From NCBI RefSeq assembly GCF_005405305.1, contig NZ_BJDU01000011.1:24198-88197 (forward strand): a DNA stretch of 64,000 nucleotides, given 5' to 3'. Below are positions 49,311 through 59,440 of the stretch, in pieces. The position numbers and the translations under genes are program-made. The notes under the pieces were generated by a model. It was not told the DNA's origin. It did not search any database and worked only from the letters and a program-made list of their open reading frames with translations. Source of the stretch: Companilactobacillus formosensis. GTDB taxonomy: Bacteria > Bacillota > Bacilli > Lactobacillales > Lactobacillaceae. Position 1 is the first letter of the stretch, and every line of letters begins with the position of its first letter.

Positions 49311-50516
49311 ATGAGTATGTACCTAGTAGTTAATATTTTAGGTCTTTTTGTTTTTCTAGGCATCGGGTTCCTCTTTTCGAAGAATCGCAAAGGAATCCAA
49401 TGGAAATCAATTGCCATCATGGTCGTTTTGAACTTGTTCTTGGCATGGTTTCTAACTAGTTTTGGTGCCGGTCGTGCAATCGTCTCGGGGGCTGCTGATG
49501 GTTTTAATTGGCTAGTTCAAGTTGCATATACTGGGATCGAATTTGCTCTACCTAGTTGGGTTCATGTGAAGAGCATGGACTTCGTAACTAGTGCTCTATT
49601 ACCAATTTTGTTGATTGTGCCATTGTTTGACATTTTGACATATATTGGAGTTCTACCTTTTATTATTAAGTGGATCGGTAAAGGATTGTCATTCATTACT
49701 GGTCAACCTAAGTTTGAATCATTTTTTGCCGTTGAAATGATGTTTTTAGGTAATACGGAAGCTTTAGCTGTATCAAGTTTGCAATTAAAACAAATCAAAG
49801 CACAACGTAACGTTACTTTGGCAATGATGTCAATGAGTTGTGTTACAGCCTCAATCATTGGATCATACATCCAAATGATGCCAGGTCAATTTATTTTAAC
49901 AGCTATTCCTATCAATATTATTAATGCAATTATCGTAACAAGTTTGTTGAATCCTGTTACAGTTGAACCAGAAGAAGATACTATTGCTAAGCTTCATGGT
50001 GAAGATGGTAAGAAAGAACCATTCTTCTCATTCCTTGGCGATTCAATCCTTGGTGCTGGTCGTTTGATTTTGATTATTACTGCTAATGTTATCGCATTCG
50101 TTGCTTTGGCAGCTTTGATCGATAAGATTTTACAATTAGTTAATCCATGGCTAACACTAGAACACATCTTGGGTATCGTAATGTATCCATTTGCTTGGTT
50201 GCTTGGTTTGAATGGTCATGATTCATTCCAAATGGCTCAATACATGGGAACAAAATTAGTTACTAATGAATTCGTTGTAATGGGTAAAGTTACAAGTATC
50301 ATTAAAGACTTTGATCCTCACTTCAAGGCTGTTTTAACAGTCTTCATCACATCATTCGCTAACTTCTCAACTTTGGGAATGATTATCGGATGTTTCAAGG
50401 GTATCGTTGATAAAGAAAAGAATGATGCTATTTCTAAGAATGTTGGTTACATGTTGCTATCAGGTATTTTGGTATCACTATTGTCGGCTGCATTCGTTGG
50501 CTTGTTCGTTTGGTAA
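49311..50516 (+). CDS. Concentrative nucleoside transporter (NupC/CNT family)
   Basis: The 401-residue membrane protein has about ten hydrophobic segments. CNT landmarks are ITGQPKFESFFAVEMMFLGNTEA, MSMSCVTASIIGSYIQM and LNGHDSFQMAQYMG. It couples nucleoside import to a cation gradient. The start ATG follows AAAGGGGTTAAG. It is monocistronic, ending at a strong terminator. Confidence 0.88.
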   Translation: MSMYLVVNILGLFVFLGIGFLFSKNRKGIQWKSIAIMVVLNLFLAWFLTSFGAGRAIVSGAADGFNWLVQVAYTGIEFALPSWVHVKSMDFVTSALLPILLIVPLFDILTYIGVLPFIIKWIGKGLSFITGQPKFESFFAVEMMFLGNTEALAVSSLQLKQIKAQRNVTLAMMSMSCVTASIIGSYIQMMPGQFILTAIPINIINAIIVTSLLNPVTVEPEEDTIAKLHGEDGKKEPFFSFLGDSILGAGRLILIITANVIAFVALAALIDKILQLVNPWLTLEHILGIVMYPFAWLLGLNGHDSFQMAQYMGTKLVTNEFVVMGKVTSIIKDFDPHFKAVLTVFITSFANFSTLGMIIGCFKGIVDKEKNDAISKNVGYMLLSGILVSLLSAAFVGLFVW

Positions 50517-50520
50517 AAAT

Positions 50521-50554
50521 AAAAAACCGCTAACTTCAAATTAGCGGTTTTTTT
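50521..50554. terminator. Bidirectional terminator
   Basis: AAAACCGCTAA and TTAGCGGTTTT with T runs on both strands separate the convergent transporter and esterase genes. Confidence 0.9.
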
Positions 50555-50558
50555 GTGC

Positions 50559-51287
50559 TCATTTTTCTAGCCAATCAAAGACACGGTTGATATTTTGACT
50601 CCAAGTGTTCCAAGAATGGTCTCCCTCGACTGGCATCCAAGTGTAACGACCTTTGGCGTGAATTGATAAGAAATTTTTGAACATAACGTTATCTTCATGC
50701 ATGAAATCCTGATCGCCACATAAGGTTAAAATCTCTTGCTTAGGTTGGCGATTGTTGTAAATATTAGTCAATTGATTCTTAGCTATTTTTTCTGGACTAT
50801 CGAAGATACTGTCAAAAGTAGCTTTAGCCATCGGACTTTTCGGATTATTACGGAAATGTTCGATATCAGTAATTGGTGATAGGGCAGCGACTTTACTGAA
50901 TTTATCATCATTCTTAAAAGCAATTTTCAAAGCTCCGTAACCACCCATGCTGGAACCTACGATATAATTTTTCGATCTGTCCTTTGAAATAGGTAAGAGA
51001 TGCTGCATTTTAGGGATGAATTCATCGATGAAATAGGAATAATAAGGTATGAAATTAGAATCAGAGTAAAATGAATTTCTCGCTTCAGGCATGATTATCG
51101 CAAAATTGTGTTCACGAGCAATTTGTTCGATATTGACATGACGGATCCAGGCAGTATCGTCTCCAGTGTAGCCATGTAACAACCAAACTGTTGTATATTC
51201 AGTTTCATTTGTATCTGGAATTACCACAGTCGTTTTGAAGTACGTGTGTAAATAATTAGTTCTGTAATTCAAATTCATTAATGCCAT
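50559..51287 (-). CDS. Alpha/beta hydrolase esterase (tributyrin esterase / esterase D type)
   Basis: The 242-residue cytoplasmic hydrolase has an oxyanion segment LLHGYTGDDTAW, nucleophile Ser in IVGSSMGGYGALK (near 118), acid in LCGDQDF and His in EGDHSWNTW. It matches the EstA-type tributyrin esterases of lactic acid bacteria and the S-formylglutathione hydrolase family. The start ATG lies 11 bases after GAGG. It appears to be monocistronic. Confidence 0.87.
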   Translation of the reverse strand: MALMNLNYRTNYLHTYFKTTVVIPDTNETEYTTVWLLHGYTGDDTAWIRHVNIEQIAREHNFAIIMPEARNSFYSDSNFIPYYSYFIDEFIPKMQHLLPISKDRSKNYIVGSSMGGYGALKIAFKNDDKFSKVAALSPITDIEHFRNNPKSPMAKATFDSIFDSPEKIAKNQLTNIYNNRQPKQEILTLCGDQDFMHEDNVMFKNFLSIHAKGRYTWMPVEGDHSWNTWSQNINRVFDWLEK

Positions 51288-51354
51288 TTGATAAACCTCA
51301 CAATACGAATTTATTCACTAGAATAATAAGCAATTTGTCAGAAAATATCAATTT

Positions 51355-52404
51355 TTAGCGATGCTCATATTGGTATTTTTTGAAATAAAGGAAATTAACG
51401 TATAATTGCAACACATCGGTTAAATCTTTTAAATCTAAACCAAAGTACTCTGAAATATTATTGAGACGGTAATTAGTAGTGTTACGGTGAACGTTTAAAG
51501 CTTTAGAGGTTTCCGTTACATTGCCGTTATGCTTGAAATAACAATCGATGGTGTCAATTAGTTCTAAACCAGATTTAGTCTTGAGAAAGCTTTTAAACAC
51601 GCTCAAGGCTTTTTTTGAATATAAATTACTATCAAGAATGTGGTTGAGGAAGCGAATCTCTTTAAAATGATAGAAGCCATCTAGTTGCAATTCTTTACTA
51701 ACGGTAATAGTATCTGAAGCTTGGCGTACAGCACGTTTAAGATTGGTTAATTTATCGCTGATACCAATCATTAGCCGATTTTCTTTGCTGAATTTAAGAT
51801 ATCTATTTAAATCATTTTCATTTCTAACAATTAACAAAAATTCCCCGGGAGTTTTCTTGAAAGAGAAGTCAAAGGGACTAATTTGTAATTCGTTTAAATC
51901 ATCTGTTTCAATCAAAACAATATATCGATTGATTGATAAATCAATGTTTAAAGTTTCAGCTCGTAACTGTAATTCATCGTTTACCGAAGCGTCTTCAGTA
52001 TTAGTCCATTCATATAAGAAATGGTTCAAGCTTTCTTTACGACGACCTTCAACTTTGGTGTTATTAATTTGTGAGATCAACAACTCGGTCGAGATTTTCA
52101 ATAATGAAGCTAAAGGAGTAACTTTTTCAGGATCCCCAGTAATACCGATAACGCCAATCGTTTCATTATTAAATTGTACGGGGATGTTAACTCCGGGTTG
52201 ACCATATTTACCAAAAGACTGGATCATTGGTTTAGTTTTTCCACTTTGAATAGTATCAACGGCACCAATATGTAAAGTATGGATTCGAGATTTATCGCCA
52301 CTGGCAATAATAATTCCTTTTTCGTTCATCATATTAATGTTGTAAGGCACACTCTTCATCATTTTATCAACGATAGACTGTGCCAGATTCGGGTCTAATT
52401 TCAT
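51355..52404 (-). CDS. CdaR family regulator (sugar diacid/glycerate utilisation)
   Basis: The 349-residue regulator has an N-terminal diacid-recognition domain (1-130; LAQSIVDKMM at the start, GVIGITGDPEKV), a middle region and a C-terminal PucR-type HTH (about 290-345; NVTETSKALNVHRNTTNYRL). It is divergent from the GntP permease and glycerate kinase genes and should activate them in response to a sugar acid such as glycerate. The start ATG follows AAGGAAGAATACT. Confidence 0.88.
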   Translation of the reverse strand: MKLDPNLAQSIVDKMMKSVPYNINMMNEKGIIIASGDKSRIHTLHIGAVDTIQSGKTKPMIQSFGKYGQPGVNIPVQFNNETIGVIGITGDPEKVTPLASLLKISTELLISQINNTKVEGRRKESLNHFLYEWTNTEDASVNDELQLRAETLNIDLSINRYIVLIETDDLNELQISPFDFSFKKTPGEFLLIVRNENDLNRYLKFSKENRLMIGISDKLTNLKRAVRQASDTITVSKELQLDGFYHFKEIRFLNHILDSNLYSKKALSVFKSFLKTKSGLELIDTIDCYFKHNGNVTETSKALNVHRNTTNYRLNNISEYFGLDLKDLTDVLQLYVNFLYFKKYQYEHR

Positions 52405-52543
52405 AATAGTATTCTTCCTTGTTAAAAAATATTCAAACTTTAATGAAAACGTGAAGCATGAAATTGTGCATATATTTATTTTACAATATTTTTAAGCAAT
52501 AAAACATTGATTTATCAGCTAAAAAAAATAAATTTTCATCATT

Positions 52544-52573
52544 TTGACATTATAATTTGTGCATGTGTACATT
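52544..52573 (+). promoter_or_regulatory. Probable promoter of gntP-glxK
   Basis: A perfect TTGACA (52544-52549) lies 18 bases before TACATT (52568-52573). The -10 is weak, as expected for an activator-dependent promoter. Confidence 0.45.
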
Positions 52574-52612
52574 GATTTTAAAAAAGCAAAAAGGTATTAT
52601 ACACACGTTGCT

Positions 52613-52636
52613 CAATTGTTAATTATTTAACAATTG
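52613..52636. repeat. Perfect inverted repeat in the gntP leader
   Basis: CAATTGTTAA and TTAACAATTG, four bases apart, form a 10-base-arm palindrome between the promoter and the gntP start. It could be an operator or an RNA hairpin. Confidence 0.6.
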
Positions 52637-52669
52637 GCTAGAGAAGTTAGGAAAGGGTGTTAATTTAGG

Positions 52670-53953
52670 ATGGTTATTGCATGGTGGGCAGCTCTTTTGG
52701 GGTTGCTTTTAGCAATTGGTTTGATTCTATTTAGAGTTAATCCAGTTTATGCTTTGATCTTTGGTGCAATCGTTGGTTGTTTAGTTGGTGGAATGTCTTT
52801 GACACAAACAACTGATACGATTGTCAAAGGTAGTTCCGGTGTTATGGGGACGATTATTCGAGTAATCGCAGCCGGAGTTTTAGCTGGTGTCATGATGGAA
52901 TCGGGTGCCGCTAACGTTATTGCCTCTAATATCGTGAATCATTTTAGCGATAAGTTAGCAATTTTAGCTTTAGCACTTTCAACTATGGTTTTGACAGGTG
53001 TTGGGATCTTTATCCCGGTAGCAGTCTTGATTGTAGCGCCAATTGCACTAGAAGTTGGTCAAAAGATGCATTACAGTAAGCTTTCGTTGTTAGTGGCTCT
53101 ATCTGGTGGAGGTAAAGCAGGAAATGTTATCTCGCCTAATCCCAATACAATTGCGGCCGCTAAAGGATTCAATGTTGATTTATCACAAGTAATGATTGCT
53201 GATTTCGTACCAGCAGTTGTTGGTTTGATCGTCACAGTTTTATTAGCTACCTTAATTAAGCATCGTGGTTCTTTTGTACCAGATGATCAAAAATTTGAGT
53301 CAAAGAAACAAGATGATTTACCAAGCTTAAAAGCTGCCATCGTTACACCTTTGGTAGCGGTAGTGTTACTTTTGATTACACCAGTCGGAGATATTTTTGG
53401 AATTAAAGCCTTAGCTTCATTTAATCTTGATGCAATGTATATCTTGCCAATTGCTGGTTTGATTGGAACTCTAGCCATGGGTCAAGGTAAGAAGTTTTTG
53501 CAATACATGGCTAAAGGCTTGGCTAGAATGACAGATGTAGTAATGATTTTGATTGGTGCTGGTGCGATTGCTGGCTTAGTTTCAGCTTCTAACTTGCCAC
53601 AAAAAGTAGTTGAAATCGTTCAAACAACTGGAATTTCTGGTACTTTCTTAGCTCCAATCGCTGGTATTTTGATGGCTGCAGCAACTGCTTCAACCTCAAC
53701 TGGTGTTATCTTAGCTTCAAACTCATTTGCCAAATCAATTATGTCATTTGGAATTTCTGGAACTGGTGCAGCCGCAATGGTTCACACCGGTGCTACAGTA
53801 ATCGATCAATTGCCACATGGTAATTATTTCCACGTCACAGCCCAAGCAGTTCAAATGCACTTTAAAGAAAGAATGAGTGTTGTTTTGTGGGAAATGTTAG
53901 TTGGACTTTCAATGACAATTGTTGCAACATTGATGTATGGAAATCTGTTCTAG
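52670..53953 (+). CDS. GntP family permease (gluconate/glycerate type)
   Basis: The 427-residue membrane transporter has about twelve hydrophobic segments and GntP features GGGKAGNVISPNPNTIAAAKG near residue 145 and HTGATVIDQLPHGNYFH near 370. It imports a sugar acid with protons; the adjoining glycerate kinase gene, 13 bases downstream, indicates glycerate. The start ATG follows GAAAGGGTG. Confidence 0.9.
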   Translation: MVIAWWAALLGLLLAIGLILFRVNPVYALIFGAIVGCLVGGMSLTQTTDTIVKGSSGVMGTIIRVIAAGVLAGVMMESGAANVIASNIVNHFSDKLAILALALSTMVLTGVGIFIPVAVLIVAPIALEVGQKMHYSKLSLLVALSGGGKAGNVISPNPNTIAAAKGFNVDLSQVMIADFVPAVVGLIVTVLLATLIKHRGSFVPDDQKFESKKQDDLPSLKAAIVTPLVAVVLLLITPVGDIFGIKALASFNLDAMYILPIAGLIGTLAMGQGKKFLQYMAKGLARMTDVVMILIGAGAIAGLVSASNLPQKVVEIVQTTGISGTFLAPIAGILMAAATASTSTGVILASNSFAKSIMSFGISGTGAAAMVHTGATVIDQLPHGNYFHVTAQAVQMHFKERMSVVLWEMLVGLSMTIVATLMYGNLF

Positions 53954-53966
53954 AGGTGACGTATAA

Positions 53967-55106
53967 ATGAAAATAGTATTAGCTCCAGATTCATATAAGA
54001 ACTCGTTAACTGCCAAACAAGTTGCTCAATCAATGAAAAAGGGCTTTGCCAAAGTTTATCCTGATGCCGAATTCGTCAATGTACCAATGGCTGATGGTGG
54101 TGAAGGAACAGTCCAATCATTAGTTGACGCAAGAAATGGTCAAATGGTCACTGAAACCGTGGTTAATCCTTTAGGCAACAAAACACAAGCTCAATACGGT
54201 CTGATTGATGACGGCCAAGTTGCTGTCATCGAAATGGCCCAAGCTAGTGGGATTCAATTTATCAATCAGTTCACCAAAAATCCTTATGTTACAACGACTT
54301 TTGGGACTGGTGAATTGATTAAGTCAGCTATCAATAAAGGTGCTAAGACAATCATTATCGGAATCGGTGGTTCGGCCACAAACGATGGTGGTGCTGGAAT
54401 GGCTCAAGCCTTAGGTGCTAAATTGTTAGATGACAAAGGTGAAGAATTACAATATGGTGGTGCTATGTTGAAAAAACTTGACCATATTGATATTTCTGAA
54501 ATGTTACCAGAATTAAAGGATGTCAAAGTTATTATTGCTTCTGACGTTACTAATCCTTTGACTGGTAAAAATGGTGCCAGTCACGTTTTTGGACCACAAA
54601 AGGGTGCTAGTCCAGAAATGGCTGACTTCCTAGATGAAGCTCTATCGCATTATGCCGATGTTTTAAAGCGTGATCTAGGAAAAGATTTAGAGCAAACACC
54701 TGGTGCCGGTGCCGCTGGTGGATTAGGGGCAGGACTTTTGGCTTTCACTAATTCACAGATGCGCTCAGGGGTCGACATAGTTGTTGACTACACCGGTTTA
54801 AAAAATATTGTGCAAGATGCTGACGTCGTTATAACTGGCGAAGGTCAGATCGATTTTCAGACTAAATTCGGCAAGACTCCCATTGGGGTTGCCAAGGCTA
54901 CTAAAGCTGTCAATCCCAATGCGACTGTAATTGCCATCGCTGGTTCCGTCGGCGAAAAGATTTCTGAGTTATATCCTTTGGGTATTGACGCTATCTTCAC
55001 TTGTGTTCCGGGGGTAGAAGATTTATCCAAAGCCATTGCTGATACTGATAAAAATCTTCAACAAGTATCAGAGAACATCGCCCGTTTAATCAAAAATACA
55101 AAATAA
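53967..55106 (+). CDS. glxK: Glycerate kinase (GlxK/GarK family)
   Basis: The 379-residue class II glycerate kinase phosphorylates glycerate into lower glycolysis. Family stretches are MKIVLAPDSYKNSLTA, PMADGGEGT, GIGGSATNDGGAGMA and GAGAAGGLGAGLLAF. It forms an operon with the GntP permease under the divergent CdaR regulator. The start ATG follows AGAGGTGACG. Confidence 0.93.
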   Translation: MKIVLAPDSYKNSLTAKQVAQSMKKGFAKVYPDAEFVNVPMADGGEGTVQSLVDARNGQMVTETVVNPLGNKTQAQYGLIDDGQVAVIEMAQASGIQFINQFTKNPYVTTTFGTGELIKSAINKGAKTIIIGIGGSATNDGGAGMAQALGAKLLDDKGEELQYGGAMLKKLDHIDISEMLPELKDVKVIIASDVTNPLTGKNGASHVFGPQKGASPEMADFLDEALSHYADVLKRDLGKDLEQTPGAGAAGGLGAGLLAFTNSQMRSGVDIVVDYTGLKNIVQDADVVITGEGQIDFQTKFGKTPIGVAKATKAVNPNATVIAIAGSVGEKISELYPLGIDAIFTCVPGVEDLSKAIADTDKNLQQVSENIARLIKNTK

Positions 55107-55108
55107 AG

Positions 55109-55152
55109 AACTGAGTATTCTATCATCTGCGGATAGGGTACTCAGTTTTTTT
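55109..55152 (+). terminator. Terminator after the glycerate operon
   Basis: AACTGAGTATTCTATC pairs with GATAGGGTACTCAGTT, followed by seven T. Confidence 0.9.
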
Positions 55153-55180
55153 GTTATGATATGACTAAGGAAGTGATAAT

Positions 55181-56032
55181 TTGCAAATTGATGAAAGTTG
55201 GTATCAAGAACTTAATTTAGGTCAAATTTATCAAATTACACCAGTATCAGGTGGTGATATTAATTTAGCTTTTGCTGTTGAAAGTGACCAAGGTAAGTAC
55301 TTCTTAAAGGTTCAACCAAACAATCAAGCTAGTTTTTTTGACCATGAAAAAGAAGGACTAGATTTAATCAATACAGTTGCTAATGCTCCTAAGGTTATTC
55401 GAACTGGTACTTTTCAAAATTGTGGATACTTGATTCAAAAATTTGTTGATTTTGGAACTGGTTCACAATATGATTTAGGTCAATTAGTAGCTAAATTACA
55501 TCAAAAGCACGCTCCTAAATTTGGTTTAGATCATGATGCTTTAAATGCTAAGAATCCTAAAATCAATCAGTGGCAAAGTAATTGGAGTGATTTTTATATC
55601 AGCCAACGACTGAATGTTTTAGTAAAATTAGTTAAAGAAAAAGGATATTGGAACAATTATCGGCAAAAATTATTTACGGATTATAAAGATATGATTGTCA
55701 AATATTATCAAAAGAATCCTATTGTACCAAGTTTACTTCATGGTGATTTGTGGAACGGCAATGTTGGATTTGAAAAAAATCGTCAACCAATCCTGTTTGA
55801 TCCCGATGTTTTCTATGGCAATCGTGAGATGGATATTGCTATGACTTTGCTATTTGGTGGATTCACGGATGAGTTTTACCAAGGTTATAACAGTATTTAT
55901 CCTTTATCAAATGGATGGCAACAGCGCATGATTTGGTATCAAGTATATTATTTATTGGCTCATTTGAATTTGTTTGGTGAAACTTATGGTCCAAGCTTAG
56001 AAGCGGCACTAGAACGTAGTCTAAGCAAATAA
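55181..56032 (+). CDS. Fructosamine kinase family protein
   Basis: The 283-residue protein has an aminoglycoside-phosphotransferase-like kinase fold: a nucleotide loop SGGDINLAFAV near residue 23, the catalytic LLHGDLWNGNVGF near 187, and the metal Asp in FDPDVFYGNREMD. The motif order and length match the fructosamine-3-kinase/ketosamine kinase family, which phosphorylates glycated amines for repair or catabolism. The start is TTG at 55181 after AAGGAAG. It is monocistronic. Confidence 0.86.
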   Translation: MQIDESWYQELNLGQIYQITPVSGGDINLAFAVESDQGKYFLKVQPNNQASFFDHEKEGLDLINTVANAPKVIRTGTFQNCGYLIQKFVDFGTGSQYDLGQLVAKLHQKHAPKFGLDHDALNAKNPKINQWQSNWSDFYISQRLNVLVKLVKEKGYWNNYRQKLFTDYKDMIVKYYQKNPIVPSLLHGDLWNGNVGFEKNRQPILFDPDVFYGNREMDIAMTLLFGGFTDEFYQGYNSIYPLSNGWQQRMIWYQVYYLLAHLNLFGETYGPSLEAALERSLSK

Positions 56033-56104
56033 GGATTATCCCTTGTCAATTTGACGTTAGTTGCGTGATACTAATCATAAGGATATTAGGTGGGAGTGAA
56101 GCTA

Positions 56105-56437
56105 ATGAATAATGAAATAAAGTTTATTATCAGTGAATTGGAAGTTATTTATGGGTTCTATCAAGATAATTTCAGTCTTAAACGAATCAAAAGTTATATT
56201 CTCAGTATGCCTGAAGGGGCTAAAATCGTGAAAGTTGAAGCGGGTAATGTTCCTATGTATGACCACAATGTAACTTTACCGATTGCTAAGTTTAATGATG
56301 ATACTGACTCAATTGGGCTTTTACAAGTAACACATACGATGATCAACAATCGTGGGGTCGACGTAATTGCCAATGATGCTAATCGTGTGACTCAATTGGT
56401 CAACCGTTTGATCGATTTAATTGCACCAGCAAAATAA
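56105..56437 (+). CDS. Hypothetical 110-aa protein
   Basis: I do not recognise this gene. The start is ATG at 56105, nine bases after GGTGGGAG; the in-frame GTG at 56090 is within that site. It encodes a soluble mixed alpha/beta protein beginning MNNEIKFIISELEVIYGFYQ with no membrane segment. It has its own terminator and follows the kinase gene by 72 bases. Confidence 0.7.
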   Translation: MNNEIKFIISELEVIYGFYQDNFSLKRIKSYILSMPEGAKIVKVEAGNVPMYDHNVTLPIAKFNDDTDSIGLLQVTHTMINNRGVDVIANDANRVTQLVNRLIDLIAPAK

Positions 56438-56446
56438 TAAGTATAC

Positions 56447-56488
56447 AAAAAAGCCGCCAAACCGCAGAATGTTTGACGACTTTTTTTT
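56447..56488 (+). terminator. Terminator after the hypothetical gene
   Basis: AAAAGCCGCCAAAC pairs with GTTTGACGACTTTT through two GU pairs, followed by a T run. Confidence 0.8.
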
Positions 56489-56587
56489 AAAATTTATTTG
56501 AGGAGGATCTGATTTTTTGTTTTAAATGTGTGAATGTGAATTGTTTTCAATAAATTTTTGATTTTTTGGATTATTATTAATGATCAA

Positions 56588-57550
56588 TTAGATCAAGTTT
56601 GCAACTTGCATCAAGATAGGAACAACGATTACGAACAAGACGGTTGAAGTAGTAACCAAGTTCGTTGCGTAGTCGACATCACCATGCGATTGATCAACTA
56701 GGATAGGTAATACGGCAAGACCAGGAGCAGCTGATTGGATGATGAATGAGCTACTTTCAAGTTGTGGCATTGAACCCATCATTGAACCACCGATAAGGAT
56801 GATACCAATCATGATAACAGGAGCAACGATAAATCTACCAACTAAGGCAAGAATTGTATCACGGTCAAATCTGATAGATTTCAAACCAGCATCGGCTAAG
56901 ATAATACCAATGTAGATAAGTGACATAGGTGTAACGATACCACCGACCATGTCTAAGGTCTTATTGATCCATTCTGGAACAGGAATTGCTAGAAGTAAGA
57001 ATACTAATGAAACTAAGAAACCAACAAGTGGAGCAGGAAGTAATTTCTTCCAGTTGAAATCTTTTTTCTCACCTTTTTCAACGGTTGGATCATCACTTGA
57101 GATGAAGAAGATACCAACAGCCCAAGTTGAAATTGTATTCATAACATAGTAGATAAGGAAGTAAGGTAAACTCTTATCTCCAAACAAAGCCATGTTTAAA
57201 GGTAAACCAATGAAGATTGTATTAGCATTAACGAACATGTTAATGAAAGTACCACGACGGCCTTTTCTAATACGGAAAACTTTCGTTAGGAGCCATGCGA
57301 CAATGTATCCTATAGTGAAACTGGCGAAGGTGAAGACCAAACCACCAGAAAGACTTGCTAATTTGTCTCGGTTCAAATACTTAAGAACAGAAACAAAGAT
57401 TGAAGCAGGTAGGGCAATCTTCATAATAATGAATGAGATATTACCCTTAAATTCATCACCTAAACGGCCTGACCCTCTAAGCCAATAACCCAAGGCGATA
57501 ACTAGTACGATTTCAGCAACACTCTCTAGAGAAGTGATAAATGCAGCCAT
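56588..57550 (-). CDS. mleP: AEC family malate transporter
   Basis: The 320-residue membrane protein has about ten hydrophobic segments and an auxin-efflux-carrier fold (INKTLDMVGGIVTPMSLIYIG near 195-215). Placed 34 bases after a malolactic enzyme gene, it is the malate permease of the mle cluster: malate uptake, lactate efflux or exchange. The start ATG follows AAGGGG. Confidence 0.9.
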   Translation of the reverse strand: MAAFITSLESVAEIVLVIALGYWLRGSGRLGDEFKGNISFIIMKIALPASIFVSVLKYLNRDKLASLSGGLVFTFASFTIGYIVAWLLTKVFRIRKGRRGTFINMFVNANTIFIGLPLNMALFGDKSLPYFLIYYVMNTISTWAVGIFFISSDDPTVEKGEKKDFNWKKLLPAPLVGFLVSLVFLLLAIPVPEWINKTLDMVGGIVTPMSLIYIGIILADAGLKSIRFDRDTILALVGRFIVAPVIMIGIILIGGSMMGSMPQLESSSFIIQSAAPGLAVLPILVDQSHGDVDYATNLVTTSTVLFVIVVPILMQVANLI

Positions 57551-57584
57551 AAAATAATTCCCCTTTATTTTACAAATTTATATA

Positions 57585-59207
57585 TTAATATTTAGGTTCC
57601 CACTTGGCGTCTTCAACAGCCTTCTTAGCATCAGTAGCAGATGTAAGTTTTTCATCAATAGCTTGTTGAGCAACACCTTCAGCAACAGTAATACTGAACT
57701 TGTCTAGTTTTGAAACTGGAGGAAGTACAGCGGCACCTGGTTGTGTAGCATCGACGATACCACCCAATGAGTGAGCAGCCTTGTTGATCATACCGTCTGA
57801 AAGAACTTTAGCATTAACAGCTAATGAACCAAGACCAAGACCAGGGTAAACCAAAGCGTTGTTAGCTTGACCAATGTTGTATGTAACACCTTTGTATTCG
57901 ATTGGATCAACTGGAATACCAGTAGCGATAAGAGCTTTACCATCAGTCCACTTCAAAAGATCTTCAGCCTTTGCTTCAGCAAGTTTTGTAGGGTTTGAAA
58001 GTGGGAAAATGATTGGACGTTCTGTGTGAGCAGCCATTTCCTTGATGATAGGTTCTGTAAATGTACCAGGTTGTGTTGATGTACCAACTAAGATTGTTGG
58101 GTGAACTGCTTTAACAACAGCTTCCAAGTTAGTTAATTCATCAGCATTGTCGAATTCACTACGTTGTCTTGTGAATGGCTTTTGTTCTGGTGTAAGGCCT
58201 TCTGTGTCATCGAACAATAGACCTTGCTTGTCAACTAGGTAGAAGTGTTTCTTAGCTTCTTCTTCAGAAAGTCCTTCTTCAACCATAGCATCAAAGATTC
58301 TCTTAGTAATACCAGCACCGGCAGTACCAGCACCAAATGATAGGTAAACTTGATCAGTAAGTTTTTCCTTAGAAATGTTCAAAGCTCCTAAGATACCAGC
58401 TAATGTAATGATACCTGTACCTTGGATGTCATCGTTGAATGTCAAGATGTCATCTTTGTACTTGTTCAAAATATTAGCAGCGTTGCTACGACCAAAGTCT
58501 TCAAAGTGAAGATACATGTCAGGGAACAAGTTTTCAGCAGTTTGAACGAATTTGTCAACGAATGCATAGTACTTGTCGCCTGTAACACGTTGGTGGTGAT
58601 TACCCATGTAAAGGTCATCTGAAAGAAGTTCTTTGTTGTTAGTACCAACATCAAGAACAACTGGAAGAACGGACTTAGGATCAACACCAGCAGCAGCTGT
58701 ATAAACCATCAATTTACCAACAGAGATGTCAACACCTTGAACACCCCAGTCACCAATACCAAGAATACCTTCACCGTCAGTTACAACGATAAGTTTGATG
58801 TCGCGACCCTTAGTAGCATTCTTCAATGAAGCTTCTAATTCGTCTTGATCATCGATTGATAGATAAACAGCATTTTGTGGGTCCAAGAAGAAGTGACTGT
58901 AGTTTTCGATTGTGTCAGCGATTGTTGGATCATAAACAACTGGCATAAATTCGTTAACATGTTCACTGAACAACTTGTAGAACAAAGTAACGTTCTCGTT
59001 AAACAAATCCATCAAGTACATTCTCTTGTCAAGGAAGGTAGCCTTCTTTGAATAGTTTTCGTAAGCTTGTTCTACTTGTTGGTCCAAAGTTTGAACAAAT
59101 GGTGGAAGTAAGCCTTCAATATGATTTTCTTTTCTTTCTTCCTTAGTAAAGGCAGTACCTTTATTGAAGAAATGATTATTGAGTAAATCTAAACCTTCAT
59201 ATTTCAT
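57585..59207 (-). CDS. mleS: Malolactic enzyme
   Basis: The 540-residue protein belongs to the malic enzyme family: [17 protein letters not shown] near 145-160, [40 protein letters not shown] and [11 protein letters not shown] for NAD binding. Its length and the adjoining mleP and mleR genes fit a malolactic enzyme (L-malate to L-lactate and CO2) rather than a decarboxylating malic enzyme releasing pyruvate. The start ATG follows GGAGG. It should generate proton motive force and deacidify the medium. Confidence 0.93.
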   Translation of the reverse strand: MKYEGLDLLNNHFFNKGTAFTKEERKENHIEGLLPPFVQTLDQQVEQAYENYSKKATFLDKRMYLMDLFNENVTLFYKLFSEHVNEFMPVVYDPTIADTIENYSHFFLDPQNAVYLSIDDQDELEASLKNATKGRDIKLIVVTDGEGILGIGDWGVQGVDISVGKLMVYTAAAGVDPKSVLPVVLDVGTNNKELLSDDLYMGNHHQRVTGDKYYAFVDKFVQTAENLFPDMYLHFEDFGRSNAANILNKYKDDILTFNDDIQGTGIITLAGILGALNISKEKLTDQVYLSFGAGTAGAGITKRIFDAMVEEGLSEEEAKKHFYLVDKQGLLFDDTEGLTPEQKPFTRQRSEFDNADELTNLEAVVKAVHPTILVGTSTQPGTFTEPIIKEMAAHTERPIIFPLSNPTKLAEAKAEDLLKWTDGKALIATGIPVDPIEYKGVTYNIGQANNALVYPGLGLGSLAVNAKVLSDGMINKAAHSLGGIVDATQPGAAVLPPVSKLDKFSITVAEGVAQQAIDEKLTSATDAKKAVEDAKWEPKY

Positions 59208-59440
59208 AAAAAAAATTCCTCCTAATTAACTTTTTCAACAGTTAAACATTAATATATTTAATACTCCTATACATATCATATTATATAAATTAATTTTATA
59301 AATATTGGAATGAGCTTTTATTCCTTGTTGGCATATTAAATATTCAATGTCTTTAATTAACTTTCGAATGTATAATAGTACATGATAAAAAATATAGTCA
59401 AATATGTGTACTTTGATAAATAAAATTTATAGGTGGGAAA

